23,731 nucleotides of DNA from CAZWUW01 sp964636895 (GTDB lineage: Bacteria > Bacillota > Thermincolia > Thermincolales > CAZWUW01): the NCBI GenBank assembly GCA_964636895.1, contig CAZWUW010000044.1, positions 1 through 23,731 on the forward strand, written 5' to 3'. The notes beneath the pieces are model-generated. The model was not told the origin of the DNA and did no database searches. It worked only from the letters and a program-made list of their open reading frames with translations. The position numbers were made by a program, and so were the translations under genes. Below are positions 7,456 through 15,900 of the stretch, in pieces (the stretch's first letter is position 1; every line of letters starts with the position of its first letter).

Positions 7456-8355
7456 TCAGCCATCCCTTAAAAGCAAATATCTCGCAATTTCCCTCAGTAT
7501 ATCCGCTGCCGCGCCAAAAATATGCAGGGCGGCCACAGCCTTGTTGACCGCTTCGCTTGCCAGTCGCTTTGATTCGGCCAGACCGTACAAAGCCGGGTAA
7601 GTTGATTTGCCCCGCCTTTCATCACTGCCCACAGGTTTTCCGGTGACCATCTGGTTACCTTCAATATCCAGCAGGTCATCGGTAATCTGAAAAGCCAAAC
7701 CCATATGTTCGGCATAAGATGTCAAAGCAGTTAACTGCCCTGCACCGGCACCGGCTAAAATCGCGCCGGCCCTGATAGCGGCTTTAAACAAAGCAGCCGT
7801 CTTGTGGGCATGAATATAGTGTAAAGTTGCGGCATCAATGGTCTTATTTTCATTTTCCATATCTACCACCTGGCCGCCTATCATCCCCCGGCTGCCGGCG
7901 GCACCAGCCACTTCCCCGATAACCTGGGTAACTGCCAGCGGCGTAATACCGGTAACTTCCGCGTTACGCGCCATTAATTCAAAAGCCGCAGTAAGTAAAG
8001 CATCTCCGGCCAGTACAGCCACCGCTTCACCAAATACCTTGTGGCTGGTAGGACGGCCGCGCCGGAGATCATCGTTATCCATAGCCGGCAGGTCATCATG
8101 AATCAGCGAATAAGTATGAATCATTTCCAGCGCACAGGCCGTGGGCATAACCAAGTCGGCCGTACCGCCAACCGCTTCCGCCGCCGCAGTAACCAGCAGC
8201 GGTCGCAACCGCTTGCCGCCCGCAAAAACGCTGTATCGCATAGCCTGATGAATTACCGGCGGTAATGATTCCGGATGCGGCAGATAACGGTTCAATTCCC
8301 GGTTAATTAATTCGGCCCTGGTATTAAGTTCGGCTTTAAAACGCTCCTTATCCAT
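7456..8355 (-). CDS. ispA: Polyprenyl synthetase, farnesyl diphosphate synthase type
   Basis: IspA condenses DMAPP/IPP units into geranyl and farnesyl diphosphate for quinone, undecaprenyl and other isoprenoid synthesis. The first Asp-rich motif is DDLPAMDNDDLRRGRPT, with the two-residue insertion typical of bacterial short-chain (type II) FPP synthases. The second is FQITDDLLDIEGN. GGKRLRPLL near residue 50 binds the substrate diphosphate. About 299 residues is normal. An ATG at 8367 is also in frame, but a GGGAG directly abuts it; the ATG at 8355 has a purine-rich stretch at better spacing, so it is preferred with modest confidence. It overlaps the end of xseB by a few bases (ATGGATAA). With dxs nearby it forms the isoprenoid part of the locus around the OLE RNA. 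Confidence 0.95.
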   Translation of the reverse strand: MDKERFKAELNTRAELINRELNRYLPHPESLPPVIHQAMRYSVFAGGKRLRPLLVTAAAEAVGGTADLVMPTACALEMIHTYSLIHDDLPAMDNDDLRRGRPTSHKVFGEAVAVLAGDALLTAAFELMARNAEVTGITPLAVTQVIGEVAGAAGSRGMIGGQVVDMENENKTIDAATLHYIHAHKTAALFKAAIRAGAILAGAGAGQLTALTSYAEHMGLAFQITDDLLDIEGNQMVTGKPVGSDERRGKSTYPALYGLAESKRLASEAVNKAVAALHIFGAAADILREIARYLLLRDG

Positions 8356-8590
8356 TCTCTTTCCCATCTCCCGGAAGTTGAAATCCTTCGTACATAATAC
8401 TGCCGTCGGCAGAAGTTATCAGCAAGTCAATTTTATTTTCGGCCTGAGTAAGTTTTTCAGAACATACACGGGCCAAGGCAATACCTTTTTCAAATTCCTG
8501 CAAAGCTTCGTCCAGACTGATATTGCCATCCTCCAGCAAACGAACGGTTCTTTCAAGCTCAGTCATGGCTTCTTCAAATGTCAACTCCAA
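8348..8590 (-). CDS. xseB: Exodeoxyribonuclease VII small subunit
   Basis: This 80-residue protein matches XseB throughout. TFEEAMTELERTVRLLEDG, then SLDEALQEFEKGIAL, and a C-terminal helix ending ENKIDLLI form the helical hairpin that wraps the large subunit. Exonuclease VII degrades single-stranded DNA from both ends. The start is TTG at 8590, preceded by a strong AAGGAGGAGAAGGGG purine run. It overlaps the xseA end by 17 bp and the ispA start by a few bases, so the three are translated as a coupled set. Confidence 0.96.
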   Translation of the reverse strand: MELTFEEAMTELERTVRLLEDGNISLDEALQEFEKGIALARVCSEKLTQAENKIDLLITSADGSIMYEGFQLPGDGKENG

Positions 8591-9794
8591 ACCCCTTCTC
8601 CTCCTTCTGCAAAACAGAGCATTTTATACTGCCGTCACTAAGCGTGACCAAAATATTCTGCCCTGTCGTAACCTGGTCTATCCTAGAAACTACTTTTCCC
8701 TCTGGCAATGTTCTTGATATGGAGTAACCCCTTGCCATTGTAGCCAGCGGACTTAAAGCATGTAGCCTAGCCAGGTGCAAGGACAGGTCATGCTTCCATT
8801 TTTGCTTGCGTTTATCAGCCGCCTGATGCAGCTCCCGGCAAAAATAATCCAACTCCTGGGCTAACCTGAAAATCCGCTCCTTGGGTCGAATAAAAACATT
8901 CCGCTGCAACAATCCCTTTAGTCTCTTGCGTTCAGATGAAACCTTCCCGGTCACCGCATTATTTAACCGCTCCTGAATGCCACATATATATCGCAATAAT
9001 TCTTTACAGTCAGGCACAGCCAATTCGGCAGCCGCAGAAGGGGTTGCCGCCCTGTGATCGGCAACAAAATCCGCAATCGTAAAGTCAGTTTCATGACCAA
9101 CCGCCGAAATCACCGGAATCTTAGAGGCATAAATACTTCTGGCTACAATCTCGCTGTTGAAAGCCCATAATTCTTCTATTGAACCTCCACCCCGACCAAC
9201 AATAACAACATCAACCTCTTGAATGCCGTTAATAACCTCGATGCCCCTGGCTATTTGACCAGGGGCTTCTTCACCCTGCACTGCCACAGGTACAATAATA
9301 ACCTGACTTTGGGGAAACCGCCGCCTCAGCACAGTTATTATATCCCTTACGGCTGCACCTGTAGGTGAAGTGACCACGCCAACTTTACGGGGGATTAGGG
9401 GCAACCGTCTTTTTCTACCGACATCAAAAAGTCCTTCCCGCTCCAACTTTTCCTTCAACTGCACATAAGCCAGATGCAGTGCGCCAATTCCGTCCGGCTG
9501 CATATCATCCACATACAACTGATATTGACCGTCACGCTCAAAAAGGCTGATGTACCCCATAGCCATTACGCCCATACCATTATCAGGCCGAAACTGCAAC
9601 AGTCGGTTACGCCCCTTGAACATAACCGCCCTTAAAGCAGAGCCATGATCCTTAAGCGTAAAATACATATGCCCGGAGGTGTGATGTTTAAAATTCGAAA
9701 TCTCACCCTTTACCCACATGCCCCTCAATGTTGAGTCTCCCTCAAGCTTGCTCTTTATGTAGTTTGTCAGTTCACTTACTGTTAAAATACGCAA
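8574..9794 (-). CDS. xseA: Exodeoxyribonuclease VII large subunit
   Basis: This is the catalytic subunit of exonuclease VII, about 406 residues. The N-terminal OB-fold (ILTVSELTNYIKSKLE to about residue 100, with VKGEISNFK and FTLKD) binds single-stranded DNA. The catalytic core holds GVVTSPTGAAVRDII, VVIVGRGGGSIEELWAFN and SAVGHETDFTIADFVADHRA (about 125-245), followed by a long coiled-coil region for XseB binding and a C-terminal barrel segment. Several starts are possible: AAAGGTGA places the ribosome best on the TTG at 9794, with GTGs at 9797 and 9803 as alternatives. It follows folD, as in Bacillus, but with a 130-nt gap holding a large hairpin and a possible promoter. Confidence 0.95.
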   Translation of the reverse strand: MRILTVSELTNYIKSKLEGDSTLRGMWVKGEISNFKHHTSGHMYFTLKDHGSALRAVMFKGRNRLLQFRPDNGMGVMAMGYISLFERDGQYQLYVDDMQPDGIGALHLAYVQLKEKLEREGLFDVGRKRRLPLIPRKVGVVTSPTGAAVRDIITVLRRRFPQSQVIIVPVAVQGEEAPGQIARGIEVINGIQEVDVVIVGRGGGSIEELWAFNSEIVARSIYASKIPVISAVGHETDFTIADFVADHRAATPSAAAELAVPDCKELLRYICGIQERLNNAVTGKVSSERKRLKGLLQRNVFIRPKERIFRLAQELDYFCRELHQAADKRKQKWKHDLSLHLARLHALSPLATMARGYSISRTLPEGKVVSRIDQVTTGQNILVTLSDGSIKCSVLQKEEKGFGVDI

Positions 9795-9812
9795 CACTAT
9801 CACCTTTGATAA

Positions 9813-9841
9813 ATTATATCCTTTTGCCCATCATAAATCAA
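9813..9841 (-). promoter_or_regulatory. Candidate promoter upstream of xseA
   Basis: On the minus strand, TTGATT (9836-9841) and TATAAT (9813-9818) are spaced by 17 nt. The -10 ends only about 6 nt before the xseA ribosome site, so a transcript from here would have almost no leader. That makes the site plausible but not certain. Confidence 0.5.
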
Positions 9842-9843
9842 TA

Positions 9844-9888
9844 GAGGCAATCCGGCGTTCATGCATTAGCAGCACGCCGAATTACCTC
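9844..9888 (-). terminator. Long hairpin after folD, possible terminator
   Basis: Positions 9844-9858 and 9874-9888 form a 15-bp stem on the minus-strand RNA with two G-U pairs and a 15-nt loop. It sits between the folD stop and the xseA promoter candidate. Only a weak T-rich tail (TATTGATTT) follows, so it may be a processing or stabilising element rather than a strong terminator. Confidence 0.45.
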
Positions 9889-9932
9889 AATGGTTAACAA
9901 ATAATATCCCTCAGTCAGGTATAGCCCCTTTA

Positions 9933-10793
9933 TTATTTTGCGCGGGCAGCAGCCTTTCTGGCGGCATCAAGGGTGTTGAACATCAACATAGCAATAGTCA
10001 TGGGACCAACGCCACCGGGAACCGGGGTAATAGCACCGGCTACTTTTTCGCAGCTGGCATAATCAACGTCACCCACCAAACGGCCGTCCTCAGTACGGTT
10101 AATGCCAACATCAATAACTACAGCGCCAGGCTTTAACCATTCGCCCTTAACCATTTCCGCACGACCAACAGCTGCAACTACCACATCTGCACGCCTTACT
10201 ACTTCAGGAAGGTCCTTAGTTCTGGAATGACAAATAGTAACTGTGGCATTCTTTTCGAGCAGCAGAATGGACTGTGGCTTACCAACTATATTACTGCGGC
10301 CAATAACCACAGCATCTTTACCGTTTAAGTCCAGACCGGCCTTCTCAATCATCACCATTACGCCATGGGGTGTACAAGGGAGGTAGCAGTCGTCACCAAC
10401 CACCATGTTACCAACATTCACCGGAGTAAAACCATCAACGTCCTTAGCCTGAGCGATGGTAGCTATAACAGCCTTTTCATTGATATGCTTGGGCAGCGGA
10501 AGCTGAACTAGAATCCCATGAACAGCCGGGTCATTGTTCAGTTGATCAATCAGTGCCAGCAAATCTGCCTCGGAAGTTTCAGCCGGAAGCTTGTGCTCAA
10601 AGGAGTTAAATCCACACTTCTTGCAAGCCAGACCTTTGTTCTTTACATAAACCGCAGAAGCCGGGTCATCACCCACTAAAACTACAGCCAAACCAGGAGC
10701 AAAATTACTTTGTTTTACAAACTCCGCGGTTTCCTTTGTGATCTTCTCAAGAAGTTCTGCTGAAATCGCCTTACCATCCAATACTTGAGCCAT
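9933..10793 (-). CDS. folD: Methylenetetrahydrofolate dehydrogenase / cyclohydrolase
   Basis: FolD is a bifunctional cytosolic enzyme interconverting 5,10-methylene-, methenyl- and 10-formyl-tetrahydrofolate, usually with NADP(H). It serves one-carbon metabolism and, in acetogenic or syntrophic anaerobes, the methyl branch of the Wood-Ljungdahl pathway. Visible: the active-site region SAVYVKNKGLACKKCG with the Tyr/Lys pair (near residue 50), VHGILVQLPLPKH, DVDGFTPVNVG, the nucleotide-binding VIGRSNIVGKPQ (about 165) and the C-terminal PVPGGVGPMTIAML. At 286 residues it has normal length. GGGAGG lies 8 nt upstream of the ATG. In Bacillus folD follows nusB; here the redox block lies between them, and the 180-nt leader contains three hairpins. 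Confidence 0.97.
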   Translation of the reverse strand: MAQVLDGKAISAELLEKITKETAEFVKQSNFAPGLAVVLVGDDPASAVYVKNKGLACKKCGFNSFEHKLPAETSEADLLALIDQLNNDPAVHGILVQLPLPKHINEKAVIATIAQAKDVDGFTPVNVGNMVVGDDCYLPCTPHGVMVMIEKAGLDLNGKDAVVIGRSNIVGKPQSILLLEKNATVTICHSRTKDLPEVVRRADVVVAAVGRAEMVKGEWLKPGAVVIDVGINRTEDGRLVGDVDYASCEKVAGAITPVPGGVGPMTIAMLMFNTLDAARKAAARAK

Positions 10794-10824
10794 TTTAAAT
10801 TCCTCCCTATTTCTTTTATTTTGT

Positions 10825-10949
10825 AAAAATGCTTTAACAAAAAAGCATTTTTAAAACTTTGAATTAGTGAGTAGTTTCACTAATACCGACATTTTATTAC
10901 TATGTACTGATTCATCGGGAATAGGCCTTTAACCTATTCCCGAAATCAG
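10825..10949 (-). other. Three consecutive hairpins in the folD leader
   Basis: Between the 1043-residue subunit gene and folD lie three inverted repeats. The 10825-10852 repeat is an 11-bp AT-rich stem around AAATGCTTT. The 10863-10884 repeat is an 8-bp stem (ATTAGTGA...TCACTAAT). The 10907-10949 repeat is an 11-bp perfect stem (TCGGGAATAGG) extended by six more pairs past a bulge. None has a clean long T tail. The last probably ends or protects the redox operon mRNA. No known riboswitch pattern was recognised. Confidence 0.5.
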
Positions 10950-10973
10950 TCATGCAAATTAAAACAGTCAATA

Positions 10974-13900
10974 TTAATTACTAATCAACCTAGCAATTTC
11001 ACTGATAATCTGACCATTTGTCTTACCGGCAGGCGGAGCAACGGCAGCAGCCAGCTTAAGCTTCCGGCCTTCGGCATTGACAAAGGTTCCTGCAGCTTCT
11101 GCGAATGTAGCCGCGGGCAGGATAACATCAGCATTTACCGGTACCTTTTTGGCTGAAGTGGAAACAACTACAGATTTTACTCCGCCCTTAAAGAGACGGG
11201 CATCAACTTCAGCAGTATCACCCAAGACAAGCAGAGCTTTAACGGCACCGCCTTGAATATCTGCAAGTAGTTTGCTGTAGTCCCCTGCTTCGATTTTTAT
11301 GCCTGCAGCCAACTGGGCTTTGATGTTTCCGCTAGAGCTAAGGCCAATAACCTTAGCACCGGCCAAACTGTCAGCCACACCGGCACTTCCGGCAGCATCG
11401 GTGTTAACCAGAACTACCGCATTGCCTGCTGACTTGACGAGTTGCGCCAGTTCGCCGGTTACAGATGCAAACTTATAATCAGCCTGGGCGGCAAATTTAT
11501 CATTGCCGGCACCAACCAGAGCGAGCTTAGCACCATTTTTCAGAGCCTTGCGCACTTTCTGGGCAACTATGGGGAAATCCTTAGCCAGGTCAACATCAAC
11601 CGCCACAATCAAACTGCTGTTAACCACATCCTCGTAAGTTGCTGTCCGGCCATTGGCTTTCAGCGCTGCACTATTGGCGATAGGTGTTGCGCCATATATA
11701 TTGCCGCCTGACAACTTAACGGCCAGTTCAAGCTCTTCAACCGTATACCTGGGTGAAACCACTACAGCTACATTATCTTTTGCAGCATTCAGCAAGTTTC
11801 CGGCAGCTTTCAGAGCTTCTTCCCAGCCGGTTACTTTACCGCCTACCAGAGGCGCAGTCAACCGGTCAGCGTCATAAATGTCAGCATATGCAAAAGCTCC
11901 CTTTTTACACAAATTGCCGTCATTTATTGAACCGATGGGAGAAGTGATTTCCACCACCTGATTGCCGATAATATTTAGGTCAATTTCACAGCCAATATTG
12001 CAGTTGACACAAGTTGAAGCAACAGCCTCAGTATTAAAGGGCCCGGGCTTCGGCAAAGCCGGCCGGTTTAGCAGAGCGCCAGTCGGGCAAGCAGAAATGC
12101 ATTGTCCGCAGGATTCGCAGTCTGTGTCAGTAAGCGGCTTCATCAGAGTCGGCAGAACTACAGTTTCAGAACCGCGGTTCACCAGACCCAGAGCGGTAAC
12201 ATCCATTACCTCGTTGCAAATCCTCACGCAGTTAGCGCAAAGGATGCATTTGTTGGAATCTCTGGTAATGAAGGGGTTATCCGACAGTATCGGGTGCTTA
12301 TATTCACCGGTTCCCAGTTTGTCAAGGTCAGCTCCGAAATCATCAGCATATTTACGCAATTTGCAGGTGTTAACATCAAGACACGAACATGACAGACAGC
12401 GCATAGCCTCTTTTTGGGCCGCATCTGCCGGGAATACCAGCTCAAACTCTTCGAAGTTATGCTTTCTTACATCCGGTTCGATGGTTGGTACTTTCGCCCG
12501 GTCTGCTTTTTCCCGTTCCCCGAGATATGCCGGGTCAACATTCTTAATGGACTTGCCCCTGGCAACGTTAAAGGGTTTAGCAGGTGCGGCTACAGGCTGA
12601 CCATTCAGGTACTGCTGCATCGCCTCAGCCGCCTTACGGGCGCCGCCAATTGCCTCAACAACGGTAGCTGCACCGGTCTGGCAGTCGCCGGCAGAGAATA
12701 TGCCGGGTACGTTAGTCTGCATAGCCTCGGATACATCCACATCGTTCCATTTATTCAAACCAACCTTACCTTCCAGGCAGGCATAATCGGTTTTTTGGCC
12801 AACAGCGGTAATAACCAAATCGGCCGGAACCACGAAATCAGAACCCTGCACAGGCTCAGGACGGCGTCTGCCGGAAGCATCAGGCTCGCCTAACTGCATC
12901 TTCACACACTTGATGCCGGTTACCTTGCCATTCTCACCCACAAATCCTACCGGTGCAGTAAGCAGTTCAAATTTAACGCCTTCTTCGTCCGCCTGCTCAA
13001 CTTCATGCGGGTTTGCCGGCATTTCACTGCGCGAACGTCTGTATACGCAGGCTACCTCTTTGGCACCCAGCCGGATTGAAGTACGGCAAGCGTCCATAGC
13101 AGTGTTCCCGCCGCCAATAATGGCAACTTTATCAGGCACCGGATAATTCTTATCGTCAGTCACCTTCTCCAGGAATTCGATGCCGGAGATAACTCCGTCG
13201 ATATCCTCGCCTTCAACGCCAAGTCTAGTATTGGACCAAGCTCCGATACCGACAAAAATCGCATCAAAACCATCAGCCTTAAGACTGTCAATGGTAAAAT
13301 CCTTACCCAGCCACTTGTTGCACTGAACTTCCTTACATAACCCGGTTATCAGGGCTATTTCTTTATCCAGCAGTTCTTTGGGCAGACGATATTCCGGAAT
13401 ACCATATCTCAGGAAGCCGCCAAGCTCGGCCCGGGCCTCAAAAATACTGACTTGATGTCCTTCCTGGGCGAGGAAATAAGCAACCGTCAGGCCTGCAGGA
13501 CCACCACCGATAATCGCAACTTTTTTACCGGTATCTGCCTTTGGCTTTGGCTCAAAAGGAGTTCCGTTTTCTAAATCATAATCCCCAGCATATCTCTTTA
13601 AAGCGCAGATAGCAATTGGCTCGTCAACGAGGTTGCGACGGCACTCTTTTTCACAGAAGCGGGGACAAACCCTGCCCACGGTAGCTGGAAAAGGAAGGGT
13701 TTCCTTAATCAGCTTGTTGGCCTCTTTGACCTGACCATTTGCAATAAGAGCAATAAAGCCCTGGATATCAATGCCAGCCGGGCAGGTAACCTGACAGGGG
13801 GCCAGGCAGTCGCCGTTATGCTCAGCAAGCAACAGTTCTAACGCAGTCCGACGAAGAGCCATAGTATTCTCGGTATTGGTTTTTACTAGCATCCCCTCAT

Positions 13901-14105
13901 ATACGGTAGCACCACAGGACTGTACAGGACCACGGGCGCCTTCCACTTCTACCAGACACAAACGACAGGAACCAAAGGGCTCCAAACGTGGGTCATGGCA
14001 TAAAGTCGGGATATCAAATCCGTTCTCTCTGGCTACATCCAACAGAACACTGCCCTTAGGGGCCTCAATTTCTTTACCGTCAATGTTTATTTTGACCATT
14101 GTCAT
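10974..14105 (-). CDS. NuoG-like iron-sulfur subunit fused to a GltD-type flavin/NAD(P)H domain
   Basis: This 1043-residue fusion has, in order, a NuoG/HydA-type 2Fe-2S domain (Cys36, 47, 50, 64) and a His-Cys3 cluster (His96, Cys100, 104, 108). A GltD/NfnB-like module (about 109-550) follows, with a Cys-rich entry (CPRFCEKEC), a flavin motif IIGGGPAGLTVAYFLAQEG and a second nucleotide motif IIGGGNTAMDACRTS followed by YRRSR. Next come two 4Fe-4S ferredoxin motifs (CILCANCVRIC, CESCGQCISACP), a molybdopterin-family 4Fe-4S segment (CVNCNIGC...NLCKKG) and about 290 further residues. That last part is much shorter than a real molybdopterin catalytic region and resembles the degenerate end of NuoG. 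Hydrogenase H-cluster motifs are absent. It is the third gene of the NuoE-NuoF-NuoG set, 1 nt after NuoF, with GGAGGGGGG before the ATG. It probably carries electrons between an NADH site, a second flavin/NAD(P)H site and ferredoxin-type clusters. Confidence 0.88.
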   Translation of the reverse strand: MTMVKINIDGKEIEAPKGSVLLDVARENGFDIPTLCHDPRLEPFGSCRLCLVEVEGARGPVQSCGATVYEGMLVKTNTENTMALRRTALELLLAEHNGDCLAPCQVTCPAGIDIQGFIALIANGQVKEANKLIKETLPFPATVGRVCPRFCEKECRRNLVDEPIAICALKRYAGDYDLENGTPFEPKPKADTGKKVAIIGGGPAGLTVAYFLAQEGHQVSIFEARAELGGFLRYGIPEYRLPKELLDKEIALITGLCKEVQCNKWLGKDFTIDSLKADGFDAIFVGIGAWSNTRLGVEGEDIDGVISGIEFLEKVTDDKNYPVPDKVAIIGGGNTAMDACRTSIRLGAKEVACVYRRSRSEMPANPHEVEQADEEGVKFELLTAPVGFVGENGKVTGIKCVKMQLGEPDASGRRRPEPVQGSDFVVPADLVITAVGQKTDYACLEGKVGLNKWNDVDVSEAMQTNVPGIFSAGDCQTGAATVVEAIGGARKAAEAMQQYLNGQPVAAPAKPFNVARGKSIKNVDPAYLGEREKADRAKVPTIEPDVRKHNFEEFELVFPADAAQKEAMRCLSCSCLDVNTCKLRKYADDFGADLDKLGTGEYKHPILSDNPFITRDSNKCILCANCVRICNEVMDVTALGLVNRGSETVVLPTLMKPLTDTDCESCGQCISACPTGALLNRPALPKPGPFNTEAVASTCVNCNIGCEIDLNIIGNQVVEITSPIGSINDGNLCKKGAFAYADIYDADRLTAPLVGGKVTGWEEALKAAGNLLNAAKDNVAVVVSPRYTVEELELAVKLSGGNIYGATPIANSAALKANGRTATYEDVVNSSLIVAVDVDLAKDFPIVAQKVRKALKNGAKLALVGAGNDKFAAQADYKFASVTGELAQLVKSAGNAVVLVNTDAAGSAGVADSLAGAKVIGLSSSGNIKAQLAAGIKIEAGDYSKLLADIQGGAVKALLVLGDTAEVDARLFKGGVKSVVVSTSAKKVPVNADVILPAATFAEAAGTFVNAEGRKLKLAAAVAPPAGKTNGQIISEIARLISN

Positions 14106-14106
14106 G

Positions 14107-15900
14107 TTATTCCCCCCTCCCTGAGCCTGTGGTTACTGCAACAGCATCAAACTTACAGGCGGAAACACATAATCCGCAGCGAATACACTTTTCAGCATCA
14201 ATAATATACGGCTCTTTCTTTGCTCCGGTAATTGCCTCAGTCGGACAGCCCTTGGCACACTTGGTGCAGCTCTTGCACTTATCAGCAACTATTTCGTAAC
14301 TGATCAGGGCTTTACACTTCTTGGCCGGGCAGATTTTATCATTGATATGAGCTTCATATTCGTGCCGGAAGTATTTAATGGTGGTTAATACAGGGTTGGG
14401 TGCCGACTGTCCGAGACCGCACAAGGAACCGGATACAATTTTGGTGGATAAGTCCTCCAGCAGGTCGATGTCGCCAGGCTGACCCTTACCTTCAGTAATC
14501 CGTTCCAGAATCTGCAGCATCTGTTTGGTGCCCACGCGGCAGAAAGTACATTTGCCACATGACTCATCCTGCGTAAAATGCAGGAAGAACTTGGCCACGT
14601 CAACCATACAGGCGGATTCATCCATAATCAGCAAACCGCCTGAACCCATAATAGCACCTATTTCTCTTAAAGAGTCATAATCAATCGAAGTATCACAAAG
14701 GTTGGCCGGGATACAGCCACCGGAAGGACCACCGGTCTGAACAGCCTTCAGTTTGCCACCGCCCTGCAATCCGCCGCCGATATCAAAAACGACCTCATTC
14801 AGGGTAATACCCATGGGAACTTCAATCAAGCCGCCACGGGCAATTTTTCCGGCCAGGGCAAAAACCTTGGTCCCTTTGCTTGTTTCCGTGCCATACTTGG
14901 CAAAATTAGCACCACCTTCCAAAATAATGGAGGGTACGTTGGCGTAAGTTTCAACGTTATTGATATTAGTAGGCTTGCCCCAGAGACCTCTTTCCGCCGG
15001 GAAAGGCGGTCTGGTCCTGGGCATGCCGCGCTTACCTTCAATCGACATGATCAGGGCAGTTTCCTCACCACAGACAAAAGCACCGGCACCTTCACGAATA
15101 AACATCTGGAAATTGAAACCGCTGCCCAGGATGTTATTGCCCAGCAAGCCCTTGGCATTAGCCTGTTCAATGGCCATTTTCAGCCTTTTGATAGCCAGCG
15201 GATACTCAGCCCGGGCATAGATGTAACCTTCGGTGGCACCAATAGCATAACCAGTCAGCATCATACCCTCAATAACCCGGTGGGGGTCACTTTCCAATAT
15301 GCTCCGGTCCATAAAGGCACCGGGATCACCCTCGTCAGCATTACAAATGACATATTTTTCCGGACTGGACTGCTTCCCGGCCAGTGTCCATTTCAGGTAA
15401 GTGGGGAAACCACCGCCACCGCGGCCCCGCAGACCGGATATTTCCACCTCTTTGATAACCTGCTCCGGAGTCATGTTCTTCAAAGTCTTTTCAAGAGCCT
15501 TATAACCGTCATAGGCCATATAGCTTTCAATGCTCTCCGGGTCAAGCACACCACAGTTCTTTAACAGAATGCGTTCCTGCTTATTGTAATATCTAGCATC
15601 CTGGGTATCGAGTCCTTCAGACCAAAGTACCGATTCAGTTACCGGCTGACCGTTTTGCACATGCTTCCTGACCAGATCGGCAACCTCATCGGGCTTCACC
15701 CGGCCATAAATTACCCTTTTACCGTCGGCAGAAGCAACTTCCACTAGCGGTTCGGCAAAGCACATACCCATGCAGCCGCCAAAAATCAAGTCAACCGGCA
15801 CATCATTTAATGAACCCTGTAAAGCATCATAGACCTTCTGCGCGCCGGCGGCAATACCACAACTTCCCAAGCCGACTGTTACAGTATACTGATTACTCAC
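14107..15900 (-). CDS. NuoF/HndC/HydB-like NADH-binding flavoprotein subunit
   Basis: This 597-residue subunit oxidises or reduces NAD(H) through FMN. It starts with a thioredoxin-fold 2Fe-2S domain (GSCGIAAGAQK, GGCMGMCF). The NADH/FMN core follows, with GLRGRGGGGFPTYLKW, NADEGDPGAFMDRS, EGAGAFVCGEETAL and NINNVETYANV. An ESCGKCTFCRVG...LCGLG 4Fe-4S site and a C-terminal 2x[4Fe-4S] ferredoxin (CKSCTKCAKGCP, CIRCGLCVSACK) complete it. The extra N- and C-terminal cluster domains match the HydB/HndC type of soluble hydrogenases and formate dehydrogenases rather than respiratory NuoF. The frame is open to 15981, but the GTG at 15900 has GGAAGGAGG 9 nt upstream and starts the conserved domain, so it is chosen. 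It overlaps the NuoE-like gene by 8 bp. Confidence 0.95.
   Translation of the reverse strand: MSNQYTVTVGLGSCGIAAGAQKVYDALQGSLNDVPVDLIFGGCMGMCFAEPLVEVASADGKRVIYGRVKPDEVADLVRKHVQNGQPVTESVLWSEGLDTQDARYYNKQERILLKNCGVLDPESIESYMAYDGYKALEKTLKNMTPEQVIKEVEISGLRGRGGGGFPTYLKWTLAGKQSSPEKYVICNADEGDPGAFMDRSILESDPHRVIEGMMLTGYAIGATEGYIYARAEYPLAIKRLKMAIEQANAKGLLGNNILGSGFNFQMFIREGAGAFVCGEETALIMSIEGKRGMPRTRPPFPAERGLWGKPTNINNVETYANVPSIILEGGANFAKYGTETSKGTKVFALAGKIARGGLIEVPMGITLNEVVFDIGGGLQGGGKLKAVQTGGPSGGCIPANLCDTSIDYDSLREIGAIMGSGGLLIMDESACMVDVAKFFLHFTQDESCGKCTFCRVGTKQMLQILERITEGKGQPGDIDLLEDLSTKIVSGSLCGLGQSAPNPVLTTIKYFRHEYEAHINDKICPAKKCKALISYEIVADKCKSCTKCAKGCPTEAITGAKKEPYIIDAEKCIRCGLCVSACKFDAVAVTTGSGRGE

Noticed and set aside
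10833..10852. Rex-like inverted repeat (TTGT.AAA....TTT.ACAA on the minus strand)
   Set aside because: It is 20 nt with extra central spacing and a mismatch, and overlaps an AT-rich hairpin; too weak to call as a Rex operator.
11962..12600. 212-codon plus-strand open frame opposite the NuoG/GltD gene
   Set aside because: It is the mirror of a high-GC coding frame on the other strand, with no ribosome site and no domain.
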